From: Eubacteriales bacterium
Lineage (GTDB): Bacteria; Bacillota; Clostridia; Monoglobales; UMGS1388
DNA: 50,924 nt
Assembly: GCA_029004515.1 (NCBI GenBank)
Contig: JAQVYH010000007.1
Location: 1-50,924, forward strand
Direction: 5' to 3'
Shown here: in pieces, positions 17,201-26,736 of the stretch
How the letters are laid out: every line of letters begins with the position of its first letter
How positions within the stretch are numbered: the first letter of the stretch is position 1
Notes under the pieces: model-generated
Databases searched by the model: none
The model's input: only the letters and a program-made list of their open reading frames with translations
Told to the model about the DNA's origin: nothing
Position numbers and translations under genes: made by a program

Positions 17201-18510
17201 GCTATAGAGAGCTTACCATTTTGCTCAATATTAGTAGTGTTGCTTTCTGTATATGCTCTAAATTTAGACTCACTAAAATCAACCGCTATAGTTTCATCAC
17301 GCTTAAGTGCTGTTGAAGGATAAGAAAGCAGACGTTCTTTTACATAAGCACCGTGGAATGTCGTAGGATTAAAGTTCCACCCTGTAATCATTCTAGGAGT
17401 TGAACTCATATGCATATTCCATGCAGTCCAGTTCATTGGCACACCACCATAGTCTCCAAGAGTATCATCCATAAAGTTCAGAAGTTGCATTGTCCAATAT
17501 GATGCAATATTTGAAGTACTACCTGTAACAACACTGTCACTACTATCCCATCCCCATTCACCACAAAGGATAGGATGTTTCTTTCTCATTTCACCAATAG
17601 TTGATTTCCAGTTTGAGTAGTTGCCCTTTACAGGATATATATGAGTATCATACATAATACCATAACCGGTCTTTGATGCATCTTCATTTGAGCCACAGTC
17701 TGTAAGCTCATATGTAGCACCGGTGGCTTGATCTCTGATATCTAAAATGCCACCAATGTTATATGCATAACTAAGACCACCAACAACAAGTATGTTTTTA
17801 GCACCAGTATCACGAATCTGTTCAACCATATACTGATGGCCTACATATTTGTATTCCTTTGCAGGAGATTCATCTGTTGCGTCACCGGTACCCGGTATAG
17901 CAGCAGTTTCATCTGTATATTCGCCATAGTACCATTTATCCCATGTTTTTCCATGAGGTTCGTTAAGCACGCCAAAAAGAACCGCAGGGTTATTACCATA
18001 CAATACACAAAGTTCACGAAACATCTCAGCATGATGCTCCTCTGGGAGCACATAACCATGGTTGTCAATAATAATATATTTACCTCTTGCGGCAGTGCCT
18101 TGAACCATCGCATCAATAGCAGCACGATAGTCTGCTACTGTATAGGTCTTACCGCTCTTTATATATGTACCTGTGTATTCACCTGTAGTTGCGTCCTTGT
18201 CACCAAACCAATATTTTGATGTAATTGGTAAGCGGATGAGATTAGCATTCCAAGCATCGAAACACTCCACAATAGATTCGTTAAGATGCTCTCTCATTCC
18301 CCAACCCATACTTGGAACATTCATTCCTCGAAGTGTAACCATAGTGTCAGAGTCATCTTGATACACAAGCTTATTACCCCTTACAGTAAGCTGACGGGAA
18401 TAGTTCACAAACTCAAATGGCTTATTTTCTTGTTCCTCTGCCATTACAGGGATGGTTATACAAGACATAATAAGCACAATAGATAGAACTATTGACATTA
18501 CCTTTTTCAT
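14296..18510 (-). CDS. Secreted GH5 glycoside hydrolase with multiple carbohydrate-binding modules
   Basis: This 1404-residue extracellular protein has a signal peptide ending near PVMAEE. The GH5 barrel lies at about 45-395: LRGMNVPSMGWG, IIIDNHGYV, the acid/base Glu in GVLNEPHG (about 184), and the nucleophile Glu in CGEWGWD (about 317). At least four beta-sandwich regions of CBM type follow, several starting with FxxE/D and ending FYIDDLTF- or FYLDNVSF-like strands. The C-terminus has the shared module with AAIYRKS and KFFIWN. The likely target is a beta-glucan or mannan; which one cannot be told. It is monocistronic, with a terminator between it and the preceding operon. Confidence 0.82.
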   Translation of the reverse strand: MKKVMSIVLSIVLIMSCITIPVMAEEQENKPFEFVNYSRQLTVRGNKLVYQDDSDTMVTLRGMNVPSMGWGMREHLNESIVECFDAWNANLIRLPITSKYWFGDKDATTGEYTGTYIKSGKTYTVADYRAAIDAMVQGTAARGKYIIIDNHGYVLPEEHHAEMFRELCVLYGNNPAVLFGVLNEPHGKTWDKWYYGEYTDETAAIPGTGDATDESPAKEYKYVGHQYMVEQIRDTGAKNILVVGGLSYAYNIGGILDIRDQATGATYELTDCGSNEDASKTGYGIMYDTHIYPVKGNYSNWKSTIGEMRKKHPILCGEWGWDSSDSVVTGSTSNIASYWTMQLLNFMDDTLGDYGGVPMNWTAWNMHMSSTPRMITGWNFNPTTFHGAYVKERLLSYPSTALKRDETIAVDFSESKFRAYTESNTTNIEQNGKLSIAYKANTNFYSRLVLPIEWDMNGLETINLTIKGPAGHEGYIGLYATDEELYSIPVIYTGEDQNISINVDQLEFDRSYSKMDGSMQYSIHSLQIGSNSTPTDGIIEVTKTSFVKSANPTIQLPVIVDLPTRDLFFDMEAGENTFASHKPWKGASSADTISYAYEKLPGYDGNDTNALKISYVYSGEWSGNVQLNFHEGSVPAGSKYVSMMVKGTGLTRQKIQVVMDGYSVYPEILEGDDDWRQFIFDIRDGVPDSSTVKFLKIYLKNKVADSFYLDNVSFTAEKPERVIESSDEEEEAVIKTLPYTFERSVSYKHDIALKVKEGDEGDTISHRVIEDGFASTKANYITYTRGSGAPATAIISYNNDSDFFKAPSRTTWYEDMKSCEDLVFDAKSMSGKNEKVKLAIYDACTILSDYLEFEFTPEWKRYRIPVSAFTDPLSGFPMRCAVVRSYYFQSAEENTSGSFLIDNIILTNDPELPGAEESLVEYVNTFDGEDLFTANGGGWTPTSTAEAPDESGNYYYNEYEPHAGINGSGAMHIYNNWAGTSNTIKITGFPADWDFSKAFYIGAMIKSSNMVNGAKKIPTVGNISVKLYNGDTLTGTATLAYSPGGWNWSEGTFSLNSKITTDMDSVLKGTDSMVISNSGSMKNDFYIDDLTFSYVSLKSKKLVDYPMDYHESGSITGMGIGTPWEQLSAKNGFIKNVDNAGLVGDHGATIQFVYSDEMKATGNTYVYWTPRAFWDIRRSEYFSFAASLMTDPSRKTRWKTKNINTAYPYIDDYCNETLDVSFSMVDIYGNEYKSPAVTLDSYATKYYKVPVDGFVDSDGNAPNFNQIAQMRMYPQTDVVGGCYWFDEYGFKNDAQYLDNITSNFINQGVNAQTGSVTAQFVNNAGTDEKYTILAAIYRKSDMSLYDIKNFTGNITANSLSLTLENITLPEDKENYMIKFFIWNGDGSSMSELNAPMYLPAIVNY

Positions 18511-18571
18511 TCATTTCACCCTCATTTCTATATCGCATAAGTACTATAATTGCTAAAAATATGATACCATA

Positions 18572-18607
18572 AAACAAAGGATATGTCAACGAACTTGACA
18601 TATCCTT
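18572..18607 (-). terminator. Terminator of the foldase operon
   Basis: The perfect 13-bp stem AAGGATATGTCAA with a 5-nt loop is followed by TTTGTTTT on the minus strand. It separates the 18620-18847 gene from the GH5 promoter region. Confidence 0.8.
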
Positions 18608-18619
18608 CAATTTATATAT

Positions 18620-18847
18620 TTACAATTCAAAGTCGCTTTCATGATACTGTTTTTTTATAGCTGTATGATTTCTCTTGCTTGCAGTTTTAGTAATATCTAT
18701 CTTGTATTTTCTGCAACTACTATCTGATTCTACCTCTTTCTTACCATTACATATAAGATCAAAGTCCTCATTAACTTCAGAATAGATGCAAGTACTACAA
18801 CTGGCTTTTACATTAGTTATACTGCTTTTCTTTTTGATACCAAACAT
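18620..18847 (-). CDS. Small Cys-containing protein of unknown function
   Basis: The start at 18847 (MFGIKKK) follows GAGG; an upstream in-frame ATG at 18859 overlaps the foldase stop and lacks a site. The protein has about 75 residues: basic head, then CSTC and a further Cys pair in ICNGKKE and SCRKYK. This spacing suggests a small zinc or disulfide site. It is the last gene after the foldase lipoprotein. The function is unknown to me. Confidence 0.6.
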   Translation of the reverse strand: MFGIKKKSSITNVKASCSTCIYSEVNEDFDLICNGKKEVESDSSCRKYKIDITKTASKRNHTAIKKQYHESDFEL

Positions 18848-18855
18848 ATTTAACC

Positions 18856-19800
18856 TCAATATTCAACCTTTTTTATAGCATCTTCATCGTATTCAACATC
18901 AGATGCCTGAATCCACAGGGAAACATCCTTTTCGAACATACTAGACAAAATATCAGTCTGTGATGCAGTAAACATTTCGCTGTTATCAACATGGTTAAAA
19001 CGTTTTATTATATGATAACCATAGCTTGACTGCACAATTCCTGAAACTTGACCAACTTCTAATTTCATTGAAGCCTTAACAAAAGGTTCAACAAAGCTTG
19101 AATAGTCACTCACCATATAACCAAGCTCGGTATTTGCAACATCTTCATTATATTGAGCTTTTAGAGAAGAAAAACTTTCTCCATTATTAATTCTATTTAA
19201 CGCATCATCTGCGAGAGCTTTCTTTTCTGCGATAACATCATCGGAAAGAGGAATGTTATTTTCATCCGTTATTTTGAAAAGAATATTCTGAACATTTACC
19301 ATACTTCCGTTATAAAATTCATTAATTTGTTCAGGGGTATAGCTTGATTCAACCTTCGTTTTTACTGCATTCTGAATGAGTGTATATTTGATAAGTAGCT
19401 CATAAGTATCTTCATTCAAACCATACTTTGAGAGGAATTCCTCATATTTATTGTCATTACCCGCCTGATCCTTAATGTCTGATATCTGTGAATCAAATTG
19501 AGCCTTCATTGCATCGTCAAATTCAACTCCTAATTCCTGAGCCTTTTGCGCAGTAACATAGAGTTTCACAGCAGCCTCCATAGCAAGCTTGGATGCATAT
19601 TCAGCTGCAGGCTTGCCATCAACTGTTTTAACATTTCCAATCTGAGTTTTAAGACTTGATAAAAAATATCCGTAAATGGACGATTTTATTTCTTCGCCAT
19701 TAACCGTTGCAACAGTAGGGTCCTTTGAAAAAATAGAACACGAGCAAAGAACAAATATCATCATTATACTTAACACGCACAAGGAAATTCTGGTTCTCAT
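18856..19800 (-). CDS. Foldase lipoprotein, PrsA/SurA-type peptidyl-prolyl isomerase
   Basis: This 314-residue protein has a lipoprotein signal peptide with lipobox LCSC near residue 20. A SurA-like N-domain (ATVNGEEI start) follows, then a parvulin PPIase domain at about 170-285 (VQNILFKI, SFSSLKAQYNEDV, GYHIIKRF). It would sit on the outer face of the membrane and help exported proteins fold, which suits a bacterium exporting proteins above 1000 residues. It lies downstream of mfd. Confidence 0.85.
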   Translation of the reverse strand: MRTRISLCVLSIMMIFVLCSCSIFSKDPTVATVNGEEIKSSIYGYFLSSLKTQIGNVKTVDGKPAAEYASKLAMEAAVKLYVTAQKAQELGVEFDDAMKAQFDSQISDIKDQAGNDNKYEEFLSKYGLNEDTYELLIKYTLIQNAVKTKVESSYTPEQINEFYNGSMVNVQNILFKITDENNIPLSDDVIAEKKALADDALNRINNGESFSSLKAQYNEDVANTELGYMVSDYSSFVEPFVKASMKLEVGQVSGIVQSSYGYHIIKRFNHVDNSEMFTASQTDILSSMFEKDVSLWIQASDVEYDEDAIKKVEY

Positions 19801-19907
19801 AAAAGCACGCCCCTTTCCACAGCTATACTATAGATATATAAATTATATCACAAAATTAGTCAGCGTAAACATTGGTAACAGATATTTAATAAAACAGTAA
19901 TTTTTCA

Positions 19908-22900
19908 TTAAATATCTGTTGTATTTTCATCACTATCACCTGCCAACTCGGCAAATTTAACAAACTTATTTAGTAGTTTCTTAATCTCTATAAGTCTAGC
20001 TATGCTATATCCTCTATATGTTAGGAATGGTTTATTCCCTGCAGAAAACAATAGCTTTCCTTTATATTCATTCATTATATCAGCGATGGCAAGCAGATTG
20101 ATTTTTCTGCCTTCTTCAAAGGACATAACTAGATTATTACCTTTTGCAGAAACTTCAACCATACCTAATTTTTCAGCATATGCTCTTATCACTGCGATAT
20201 CAATAAGATTGCGAACAGTAGCAGGCAAATCTCCATATCTGTCTTCTATCTCTTCATAAACATCGTCAGCATACGCCTCATCTGTTATTGCTGCTATTTT
20301 CTTATACATTTCTATTCTATAATTCTCACCATGTATATAATTTTTAGGGATATATGCATCCACCGGTATACTAATTACGATACTGGTCTCAACCGATGCT
20401 GGTAGTTTATCACCTCTTCTTTCAGCAACTGCTTCTGATAACAATCTGCAAAAAAGGTCATATCCTACTGCATCCATATGCCCATGCTGCTGCGCACCTA
20501 TAACATTGCCTGCACCACGGATTTCCAAATCTCGTAATGCAATTTTAAAACCGCTACCAAACTCCGTAAACTCTTTAATAGCCTTAAGTCTCTTTTGTGC
20601 ATCTTCATTCATAACCTTGTCCTTACGATATGTCAGATAAGCATACGCAAGACGACTGCTTCTGCCTACTCGTCCCCTTAACTGATACAACTGAGAAAGA
20701 CCCATTCTGTCAGCATCCTCGATTATTATCGTATTTACATTTGCTATATCCAGACCTGTTTCAACTATAGTAGTGCAAACAAGAACATCTATACTATTAT
20801 TAATAACCTGTTCCATAACATTTTCAAGTTCTGTTTCGTTCATCTTGCCATGAGCAACCGCAATTCTCAAATCAGGTGAAATCTCCTGAATACGCGAAGC
20901 AACACGATATATAGTCTTTGTGTTGTTATGAAGATAATAGACTTGACCGCCTCGTGAAACCTCCTTAAGGATAGCTTCACTTATAACAGAAAAATCATAT
21001 TCCATTACAAACGTTGCTACAGGGTATCTGTTTTGCGGTGGCTGTTCAATAACACTCATATCTCTGATTCCCACCAAAGACATATGAAGAGTTCTAGGAA
21101 TTGGTGTAGCAGTCAAGGTAAGCACATCCACATTGTTTTTCATTTCCTTTATCTTCTCTTTGTGTGCAACACCAAATCGTTGTTCTTCGTCGATAATCAA
21201 AAGTCCAAGCTTCTTATATTTTATCTCACTACTCAAAAGCTTGTGAGTTCCAATAGCTATATCAATCTCACCGCCAGCGAGTTGCTTAATTATCTTCTTT
21301 TGTTGCGTAGGCGATCTAAACCTTGAAAGCATCTCAACTTTAATAGGATACTGAGCCATTCTTTGCAAAAAGGTGTTAAAATGCTGATTAGCGAGAATTG
21401 TTGTTGGCACCAAGTAGACAACCTGATATCCATCATTTACTGCTTTAAATGCAGCACGAAGAGCTACTTCTGTCTTACCATATCCAACATCTCCACAAAG
21501 AAGTCTGTCCATTGGCTTGGTCTTTTCCATGTCACTTTTAACTTCAGTAATACAACGAAGCTGATCATCTGTTTCTTCATATGGAAATGCATCTTCAAAC
21601 TCCATCTGCCACTCATTATCAGCAGAAAAAGCATGCCCTTCCGTATTTTGTCGTGCAGAATACAGTGCTATAAGCTGATCTGCCATATCCACACAGGCCT
21701 TTTTTACCTTAACCTTGGTCTTGAGCCATTCTGTACCATTAAGCTTATTAAGCTTAACCCTGGATGAATCCTTACCGATATATTTATATACAGAATCTAG
21801 CTGTGTTGTTGGTATATAAAGAGTGTCCGTACCTGAATACTGAATCTGTAGGTAATCTCCCGCAGCGCCATCAATTTCAAGCTGTTTCATTCCTACAAAT
21901 TTACCTATACCATGCGCCTGATGAACAACATAGTCTCCTACATTAAGGTCGCTATAACTCATTATTCTCTGTTGGTTCGATTTCGCTGGTTTCTTAGCTG
22001 TTCTTTTACGTGAGCCAAATATTTCTTTGTCTGTAATTAAAGCAACTGAAACGATTGGATATTCAAAACCTTTTGCAAGTTCACCTGCAGTGACAAATAC
22101 TTCGCCCTTTGCTGGCAGTGATGTAAGTTCTGACTTATATGTTGCCATTATCCCATTAGATGTTAATTCATCTGTTATATGACTCGCCTTCATATTACTT
22201 CCCGCAAGAATAATGGTGCAGTATTTAATATTCTTATAGTATTTAACAGCATCAAAAAACAGCTCTGGACTTCCGTGGAACGAGCTTTGCGCTTTAGAAT
22301 TAATACTACATAGTGATAAGGGTCTATAATCTGGTGACTGATGGGAAATTGCTGAAACTCCAACGATATTCCCTTCAAGCCTACTTATCATAGAATGATA
22401 CGAGTAAGAATACGCGCCCTTCATTTTTGGAATAGCTTCTCTTTCTATATGATTTTTCACCAGTGATTCTGTAAGTTCCTTGGATGCTTTATACGATTCA
22501 GCAATTCTTTTAGGTTCTACCCAGAATATAACTGCATTTTCCATATAATCAGCAATGGTAGGAATTGTATCATAAATCGCAGGGATATACCTATCAAGAG
22601 ATGGGAAATAAATTCCTTGTTCCAATCGCTCCTTATCCCTAACAAGAATCTCAGACTGTATTTTATTTTTGCTTATTACCTCTATAAGTTTATCACGCTT
22701 TTCTTCAGATAAAATTATTTCTCTGGAAGGTGTGATTTCAGCTATGTCAACCTTGTCAAGCGAACGCTGACTGAGTACGTCAAAGACCCTGATAGAATCC
22801 ACATCCGTATTCCATAACTCAACACGGTAAGCCTCATCACCTGATAATGGGAAAAAGTCTATAATTCCACCTCTAACAGCAAACTGACCTTTACCCTCAA

Positions 22901-23402
22901 CAGATTCCTCTCTGACATATCCCATAGATACAAATTTTTCAACGTAATTTTCAGGCACTTCCTGCCCAACTTCAAACACAAGAGAATTATTTTCATAATC
23001 TTCTTTAGGCAGGGTAGGCTGCAATAGTGCGTTTACAGTAGTAACTACAAATGGTGATTTATTTTTAGCAATATAATCAATGGTTTTGATTCTATCACCG
23101 GTAATATCCTTGAAAGATGCTTCAACATCATGAAAAATATATTCCTTGTCTGGGAAGTATTCGCCTTCCCCTGACAATTCATTAACATCCTGCAATATTG
23201 ATTGCGCCATAACACCGTCAGAGCAAACAACAAGCACAGGTCTATCAACCTTTTTCCACACGCAAAAAATAAGGTGTGCGGCCGCCGTCTCCGACACACC
23301 TACAACATTAGTAGGCAACACACCTTTTTGAACATAATCAATTAGATTTTTGTACTCCTCCATTCCATCAATAAGACGGGAGAGAATAGTTAAATCATTC
23401 AT
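19908..23402 (-). CDS. mfd: Transcription-repair coupling factor
   Basis: This full-length 1164-residue protein has UvrB-like N-terminal domains, then the RNA-polymerase-interacting domain (VGDYVVHQAHGIGKFVGM, about 480). The translocase has Walker A GDVGYGKTEVA (about 640), DEEQRFG (about 737), TATPIPRTL and GRVGRSSRLAYAYL, and a C-terminal TRCF domain follows. It removes stalled RNA polymerase at lesions and recruits UvrA. It is 19 bp downstream of pth, the Bacillus order pth-mfd. Confidence 0.97.
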   Translation of the reverse strand: MNDLTILSRLIDGMEEYKNLIDYVQKGVLPTNVVGVSETAAAHLIFCVWKKVDRPVLVVCSDGVMAQSILQDVNELSGEGEYFPDKEYIFHDVEASFKDITGDRIKTIDYIAKNKSPFVVTTVNALLQPTLPKEDYENNSLVFEVGQEVPENYVEKFVSMGYVREESVEGKGQFAVRGGIIDFFPLSGDEAYRVELWNTDVDSIRVFDVLSQRSLDKVDIAEITPSREIILSEEKRDKLIEVISKNKIQSEILVRDKERLEQGIYFPSLDRYIPAIYDTIPTIADYMENAVIFWVEPKRIAESYKASKELTESLVKNHIEREAIPKMKGAYSYSYHSMISRLEGNIVGVSAISHQSPDYRPLSLCSINSKAQSSFHGSPELFFDAVKYYKNIKYCTIILAGSNMKASHITDELTSNGIMATYKSELTSLPAKGEVFVTAGELAKGFEYPIVSVALITDKEIFGSRKRTAKKPAKSNQQRIMSYSDLNVGDYVVHQAHGIGKFVGMKQLEIDGAAGDYLQIQYSGTDTLYIPTTQLDSVYKYIGKDSSRVKLNKLNGTEWLKTKVKVKKACVDMADQLIALYSARQNTEGHAFSADNEWQMEFEDAFPYEETDDQLRCITEVKSDMEKTKPMDRLLCGDVGYGKTEVALRAAFKAVNDGYQVVYLVPTTILANQHFNTFLQRMAQYPIKVEMLSRFRSPTQQKKIIKQLAGGEIDIAIGTHKLLSSEIKYKKLGLLIIDEEQRFGVAHKEKIKEMKNNVDVLTLTATPIPRTLHMSLVGIRDMSVIEQPPQNRYPVATFVMEYDFSVISEAILKEVSRGGQVYYLHNNTKTIYRVASRIQEISPDLRIAVAHGKMNETELENVMEQVINNSIDVLVCTTIVETGLDIANVNTIIIEDADRMGLSQLYQLRGRVGRSSRLAYAYLTYRKDKVMNEDAQKRLKAIKEFTEFGSGFKIALRDLEIRGAGNVIGAQQHGHMDAVGYDLFCRLLSEAVAERRGDKLPASVETSIVISIPVDAYIPKNYIHGENYRIEMYKKIAAITDEAYADDVYEEIEDRYGDLPATVRNLIDIAVIRAYAEKLGMVEVSAKGNNLVMSFEEGRKINLLAIADIMNEYKGKLLFSAGNKPFLTYRGYSIARLIEIKKLLNKFVKFAELAGDSDENTTDI

Positions 23403-23421
23403 ATAAAACTGCCCTTCAAAA

Positions 23422-23976
23422 TTAGTTATACAAATTCATGGCCTTTTCATAACCTGAGGATATAATGGTCTTTACAATATCAGGCATAATTTTTGCTATT
23501 TCAACGAACTGTCTTGTTTCTTCCTTGCTAATTTTACCAAGAACGAAATCTACCATATCGCCATTCTCTTTTGCTGAAATACCAACCCTAACACGTATAA
23601 AATTCTCTGTCTTAAGTTGATATATAATGTTTTTGATCCCATTGTGACCTGCGGAGCTACCATTAGGGCGAATTCGGAGCTTTCCAACAGCAAGAGCTGC
23701 TTCGTCATACAGTATAATTATATTCTCTGACGGAATCTTATAGTATTGTGCTATCTCACGAATAGATTCTCCGCTAAGATTCATATAGGTCTGTGGTTTT
23801 GCAAGTACAACTCTTTCTCCTGCAATCTCACCTTCACCAATAAGAGCCTTATGCTTAACTTTTTTTACTTTAATGTCATAATACGCTGCAACAGCGTCTA
23901 GCATTTCAAAGCCTACATTATGACGAGTATTAACATATTTTAAGCCTGGATTGCCAAGGCCAGCTATTAAGTACAT
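23422..23976 (-). CDS. pth: Peptidyl-tRNA hydrolase
   Basis: This 184-residue enzyme has LIAGLGNPGLKYVNTRHNVG, containing the conserved Asn and catalytic His. It also has MNLSGES and SSAGHNGIKNI, all typical of bacterial Pth. It recycles peptidyl-tRNA released prematurely from ribosomes. The loop with the general-base Asp reads ILYDEAALAVGKLR rather than the common YDDLDLP form, but the Asp is kept. It is in the dtd-pth-mfd transcript. Confidence 0.95.
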   Translation of the reverse strand: MYLIAGLGNPGLKYVNTRHNVGFEMLDAVAAYYDIKVKKVKHKALIGEGEIAGERVVLAKPQTYMNLSGESIREIAQYYKIPSENIIILYDEAALAVGKLRIRPNGSSAGHNGIKNIIYQLKTENFIRVRVGISAKENGDMVDFVLGKISKEETRQFVEIAKIMPDIVKTIISSGYEKAMNLYN

Positions 23977-23997
23977 AAATAAATATTCCTTTCTTAA

Positions 23998-24432
23998 TCA
24001 GTCCCCTAGAATTACAGTAAATGGACCGTCATTCTCAAGACTAACCATCATATATTCTCCAAAAACCCCATGCTGAACCGACTTGAATTTATCCTGTGCA
24101 TATCCTAAAAAGTATTCATATAATTCTTCTGCCATAGCAGGTGGTGCAGCCTTTGAGAAACTTGGACGATTTTTCTTACAATCTGCATACAACGTAAATT
24201 GTGATACTACTAATATTTCACCCTCTACATCACCAATTGAAAGATTAGTCTTTCCTTCCTCGTCCTCAAAAAGACGAAGTTTGCTTATTTTATCAACATA
24301 TTTCTCTACAAGTTCTTTTGTGTCCTCTCCGCCAATGCCAAGGAGAACAAGATAACCCTTGCCGATTTTGCCTACAACTTCATCATTTACAGAAACGCTT
24401 GCTCCTATTACTCTCTGCAAAACTATTTTCAT
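23998..24432 (-). CDS. dtd: D-aminoacyl-tRNA deacylase
   Basis: This 144-residue protein has the two family signatures: SQFTLYAD (about 78-85) and an NDGPFT near the C-terminus, where most homologues read NxGPVT. It hydrolyses D-amino acids from mischarged tRNA. The length is usual. It stands between a WYL regulator and pth, with small gaps suggesting one operon. Confidence 0.93.
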   Translation of the reverse strand: MKIVLQRVIGASVSVNDEVVGKIGKGYLVLLGIGGEDTKELVEKYVDKISKLRLFEDEEGKTNLSIGDVEGEILVVSQFTLYADCKKNRPSFSKAAPPAMAEELYEYFLGYAQDKFKSVQHGVFGEYMMVSLENDGPFTVILGD

Positions 24433-24449
24433 TTTGCTTTATCTTCCTT

Positions 24450-25436
24450 TCAACTGTAATGCTTCTTCACGTTATTAATATGCTCAAGCATTTCTTCTGT
24501 TACATATTTAGGCGCAACAATTCTCATCTTATCACCGAAGCTGAATACCCAGGCAAAAAACTGCGGACTTACCGCCACTCGTACAGTTATCCTAAATGTA
24601 TCGTTATCTACCGAAGAAATTGTTACTTCATTACCAAATCTATCAATAATAACACCAGCAAGACTATTATCGCAAACTAGTGTCACACTATCTTCCTTAC
24701 CATTGAACATACCAAACATTTTCTTTGAATAAGCTCCCATATCAAAGGATTTGAACCGCTCAAATCCAGCTCTCTTTTCATTGGTAAGACGGATGCTGAG
24801 CATCTTATCAACTCTGAAGTGTTTGATTATTTCGGCTTGTTCATCATAACCTATCAGATAATAGCTCTCATCATCCCAACAAAGCGCCCACGGGCTGATT
24901 TTGTAGTCTTCTCCGCTCTTTCTTAATAATCTTTCTTTGCTTGGTAGCCATGTAGAATATTTAAAAAGTATAGAAGAATCCTCACCAATAGCATGGTAAA
25001 TCTCGTCTATTGTATAATATATACTTTCGTTAGCGTTTTTTATGCGATTAGCAACATACACCTGTCTATGTAGCTCCCTTGCTCCGTATGAGCTTGCAAG
25101 ACCTTCAATTTTTTTAATAAGCTCGTTGCTCTTTTTATGAGTAATAAATTTTGAGGATTGAACCGCATCAACTAAAATTTTCAGTTCAGGAAGTTCAAAA
25201 TCTCTGGACGCAACATAATATCCATGGGTTTTATCTCTGCGCGAGACAATATCCACACCAAAATAACGCAGAACCTCTATATCATCATATAAACTCTTTC
25301 TTTCAGCAGTAATCCCATACTCGCCTAGGGCTTCTATGATCTGAGCGATAGTCATTGGATGCTCTTCATCAGTTCTATCATTTAATATTCTCATCAAAAA
25401 CAATATTTTAGCTTTCTGATTTGGTCCTTTTGGCAT
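24450..25436 (-). CDS. WYL-domain transcriptional regulator
   Basis: This 328-residue protein has an N-terminal winged helix (about 10-75, MTIAQIIEALGEYGITAERKS) and a central WYL domain (SSILFKYSTWL, ISPWALCWDDESYYLIGYDE, IKHFRVDKM). WYL proteins often bind single-stranded nucleic acid or a ligand and act in DNA-damage or phage-defence regulation. Here it sits among repair and tRNA-quality genes (rarA upstream, dtd and mfd downstream). There is no defence island in view, so housekeeping regulation seems more likely. Confidence 0.85.
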   Translation of the reverse strand: MPKGPNQKAKILFLMRILNDRTDEEHPMTIAQIIEALGEYGITAERKSLYDDIEVLRYFGVDIVSRRDKTHGYYVASRDFELPELKILVDAVQSSKFITHKKSNELIKKIEGLASSYGARELHRQVYVANRIKNANESIYYTIDEIYHAIGEDSSILFKYSTWLPSKERLLRKSGEDYKISPWALCWDDESYYLIGYDEQAEIIKHFRVDKMLSIRLTNEKRAGFERFKSFDMGAYSKKMFGMFNGKEDSVTLVCDNSLAGVIIDRFGNEVTISSVDNDTFRITVRVAVSPQFFAWVFSFGDKMRIVAPKYVTEEMLEHINNVKKHYS

Positions 25437-25450
25437 AATTAATCACCCTG

Positions 25451-26716
25451 TTATTTCTTCTTGATAGCCTTCCAATACTCTTCTATACCTTGCTCAAATT
25501 TGTTCTTTTGCGGCGTATAGTAGCATGCGTTTTTAAGAAGGTCAGGTAAGTATTGTTGCTTAACATAATTGTTTGGAAATGAATGTGGGTACTTATACTC
25601 TACAGCCCTGCCAAGATTTTTCGCACCGCTGTAATGTCCATCTCTTAAATGCGAAGGAATATCCCCAAGCTTACCGGAGGATATATCCCCCAAAGCACTA
25701 TCAATTGCAGTAACAACTGAGTTAGACTTTGGTGCTGTTGCAAGAAGCAAAACGGCCTCTGCGAGAGGGATTCTCGCTTCTGGAAATCCTAGTTGCAGTG
25801 CACAGTCTACACAAGATTTAACAATAGTAATTGCCATTGGATAGGCAAGTCCTATATCCTCTGCCGCTATAACCATAAGTCTGCGACAAATTGACGGTAA
25901 ATCTCCTGCTGAAACTAATCGAGCAAGATAGTGCATAGCAGCATCAGGGTCACTACCTCTGATGGACTTTTGAAATGAACTAAGTATATCATAATGGTTA
26001 TCGCCCATTTTGTCATAATTCATTGCCTGTTTCTGGCTTGCTTGCTGGGCAACGTCAATTGATAAATGAATTTCACCATCTTTAGGCATTGTATTTACAG
26101 CCGCTATTTCAAGAGCATTGATGCCTCTTCTTACATCACCGTTTGACATTCTTGAAAAATGCTCCAACGAATCATTGTCAACATTTATCTTAACCCCTAG
26201 CTTTTCTTCAAGGATACCTATGCCTCTTATAAGTGCGGCTTTGATATCATCTGCATCAATTGGCTTGAACTCAAAAACCGTGCTTCGACTAAGAATAGCA
26301 TTATACACATAGAAATATGGATTTTCTGTTGTACTTGCGATAAGAGTTATATCACCATTTTCTATAAATTCTAATAGTGATTGCTGTTGCTTTTTATTAA
26401 AGTTTTGGATTTCATCCAAATACAAAAGAATCCCATTTTCAGTACCAAAACCACCTATCTCTGATATTATTGCTTTTATATCCGAAACAGACGCAGTAGT
26501 TGCATTAAGTTTGTAAAATCTCTTATTCGTAGATCTGGCAGCAATATTAGCTATAGTAGTCTTCCCCGTACCAGACGGTCCGTAAAAAATCATATTAGAA
26601 AGATTGCCACTTTCAATCATTCGCCTTAACAATCTGTCATTGCCAATAATATGCTTTTGTCCCACTACATCATCAAGCGTAGCAGGTCTTATTTCATCAG
26701 CTAATGGCTTTGGCAT
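25451..26716 (-). CDS. rarA: Replication-associated recombination protein A (AAA ATPase)
   Basis: This 421-residue clamp-loader-like AAA+ protein has RPATLDDVVGQ at the N-terminus, Walker A GPSGTGKTT (about 48), Walker B LYLDEIQNF and sensor STTENPYF. The C-terminal MgsA region includes AAEDIGLA and YKYPHSF. It acts at stalled replication forks. The gene is upstream of the WYL regulator and close behind pncB in the same direction. Confidence 0.94.
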   Translation of the reverse strand: MPKPLADEIRPATLDDVVGQKHIIGNDRLLRRMIESGNLSNMIFYGPSGTGKTTIANIAARSTNKRFYKLNATTASVSDIKAIISEIGGFGTENGILLYLDEIQNFNKKQQQSLLEFIENGDITLIASTTENPYFYVYNAILSRSTVFEFKPIDADDIKAALIRGIGILEEKLGVKINVDNDSLEHFSRMSNGDVRRGINALEIAAVNTMPKDGEIHLSIDVAQQASQKQAMNYDKMGDNHYDILSSFQKSIRGSDPDAAMHYLARLVSAGDLPSICRRLMVIAAEDIGLAYPMAITIVKSCVDCALQLGFPEARIPLAEAVLLLATAPKSNSVVTAIDSALGDISSGKLGDIPSHLRDGHYSGAKNLGRAVEYKYPHSFPNNYVKQQYLPDLLKNACYYTPQKNKFEQGIEEYWKAIKKK

Positions 26717-26736
26717 GGTAGTTCACATCCTTATAA

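Noticed and set aside
24450-25436. WYL regulator as sign of a defence island
   Set aside because: The neighbours are dtd, pth, mfd and rarA. No nuclease, toxin or other defence gene is present.
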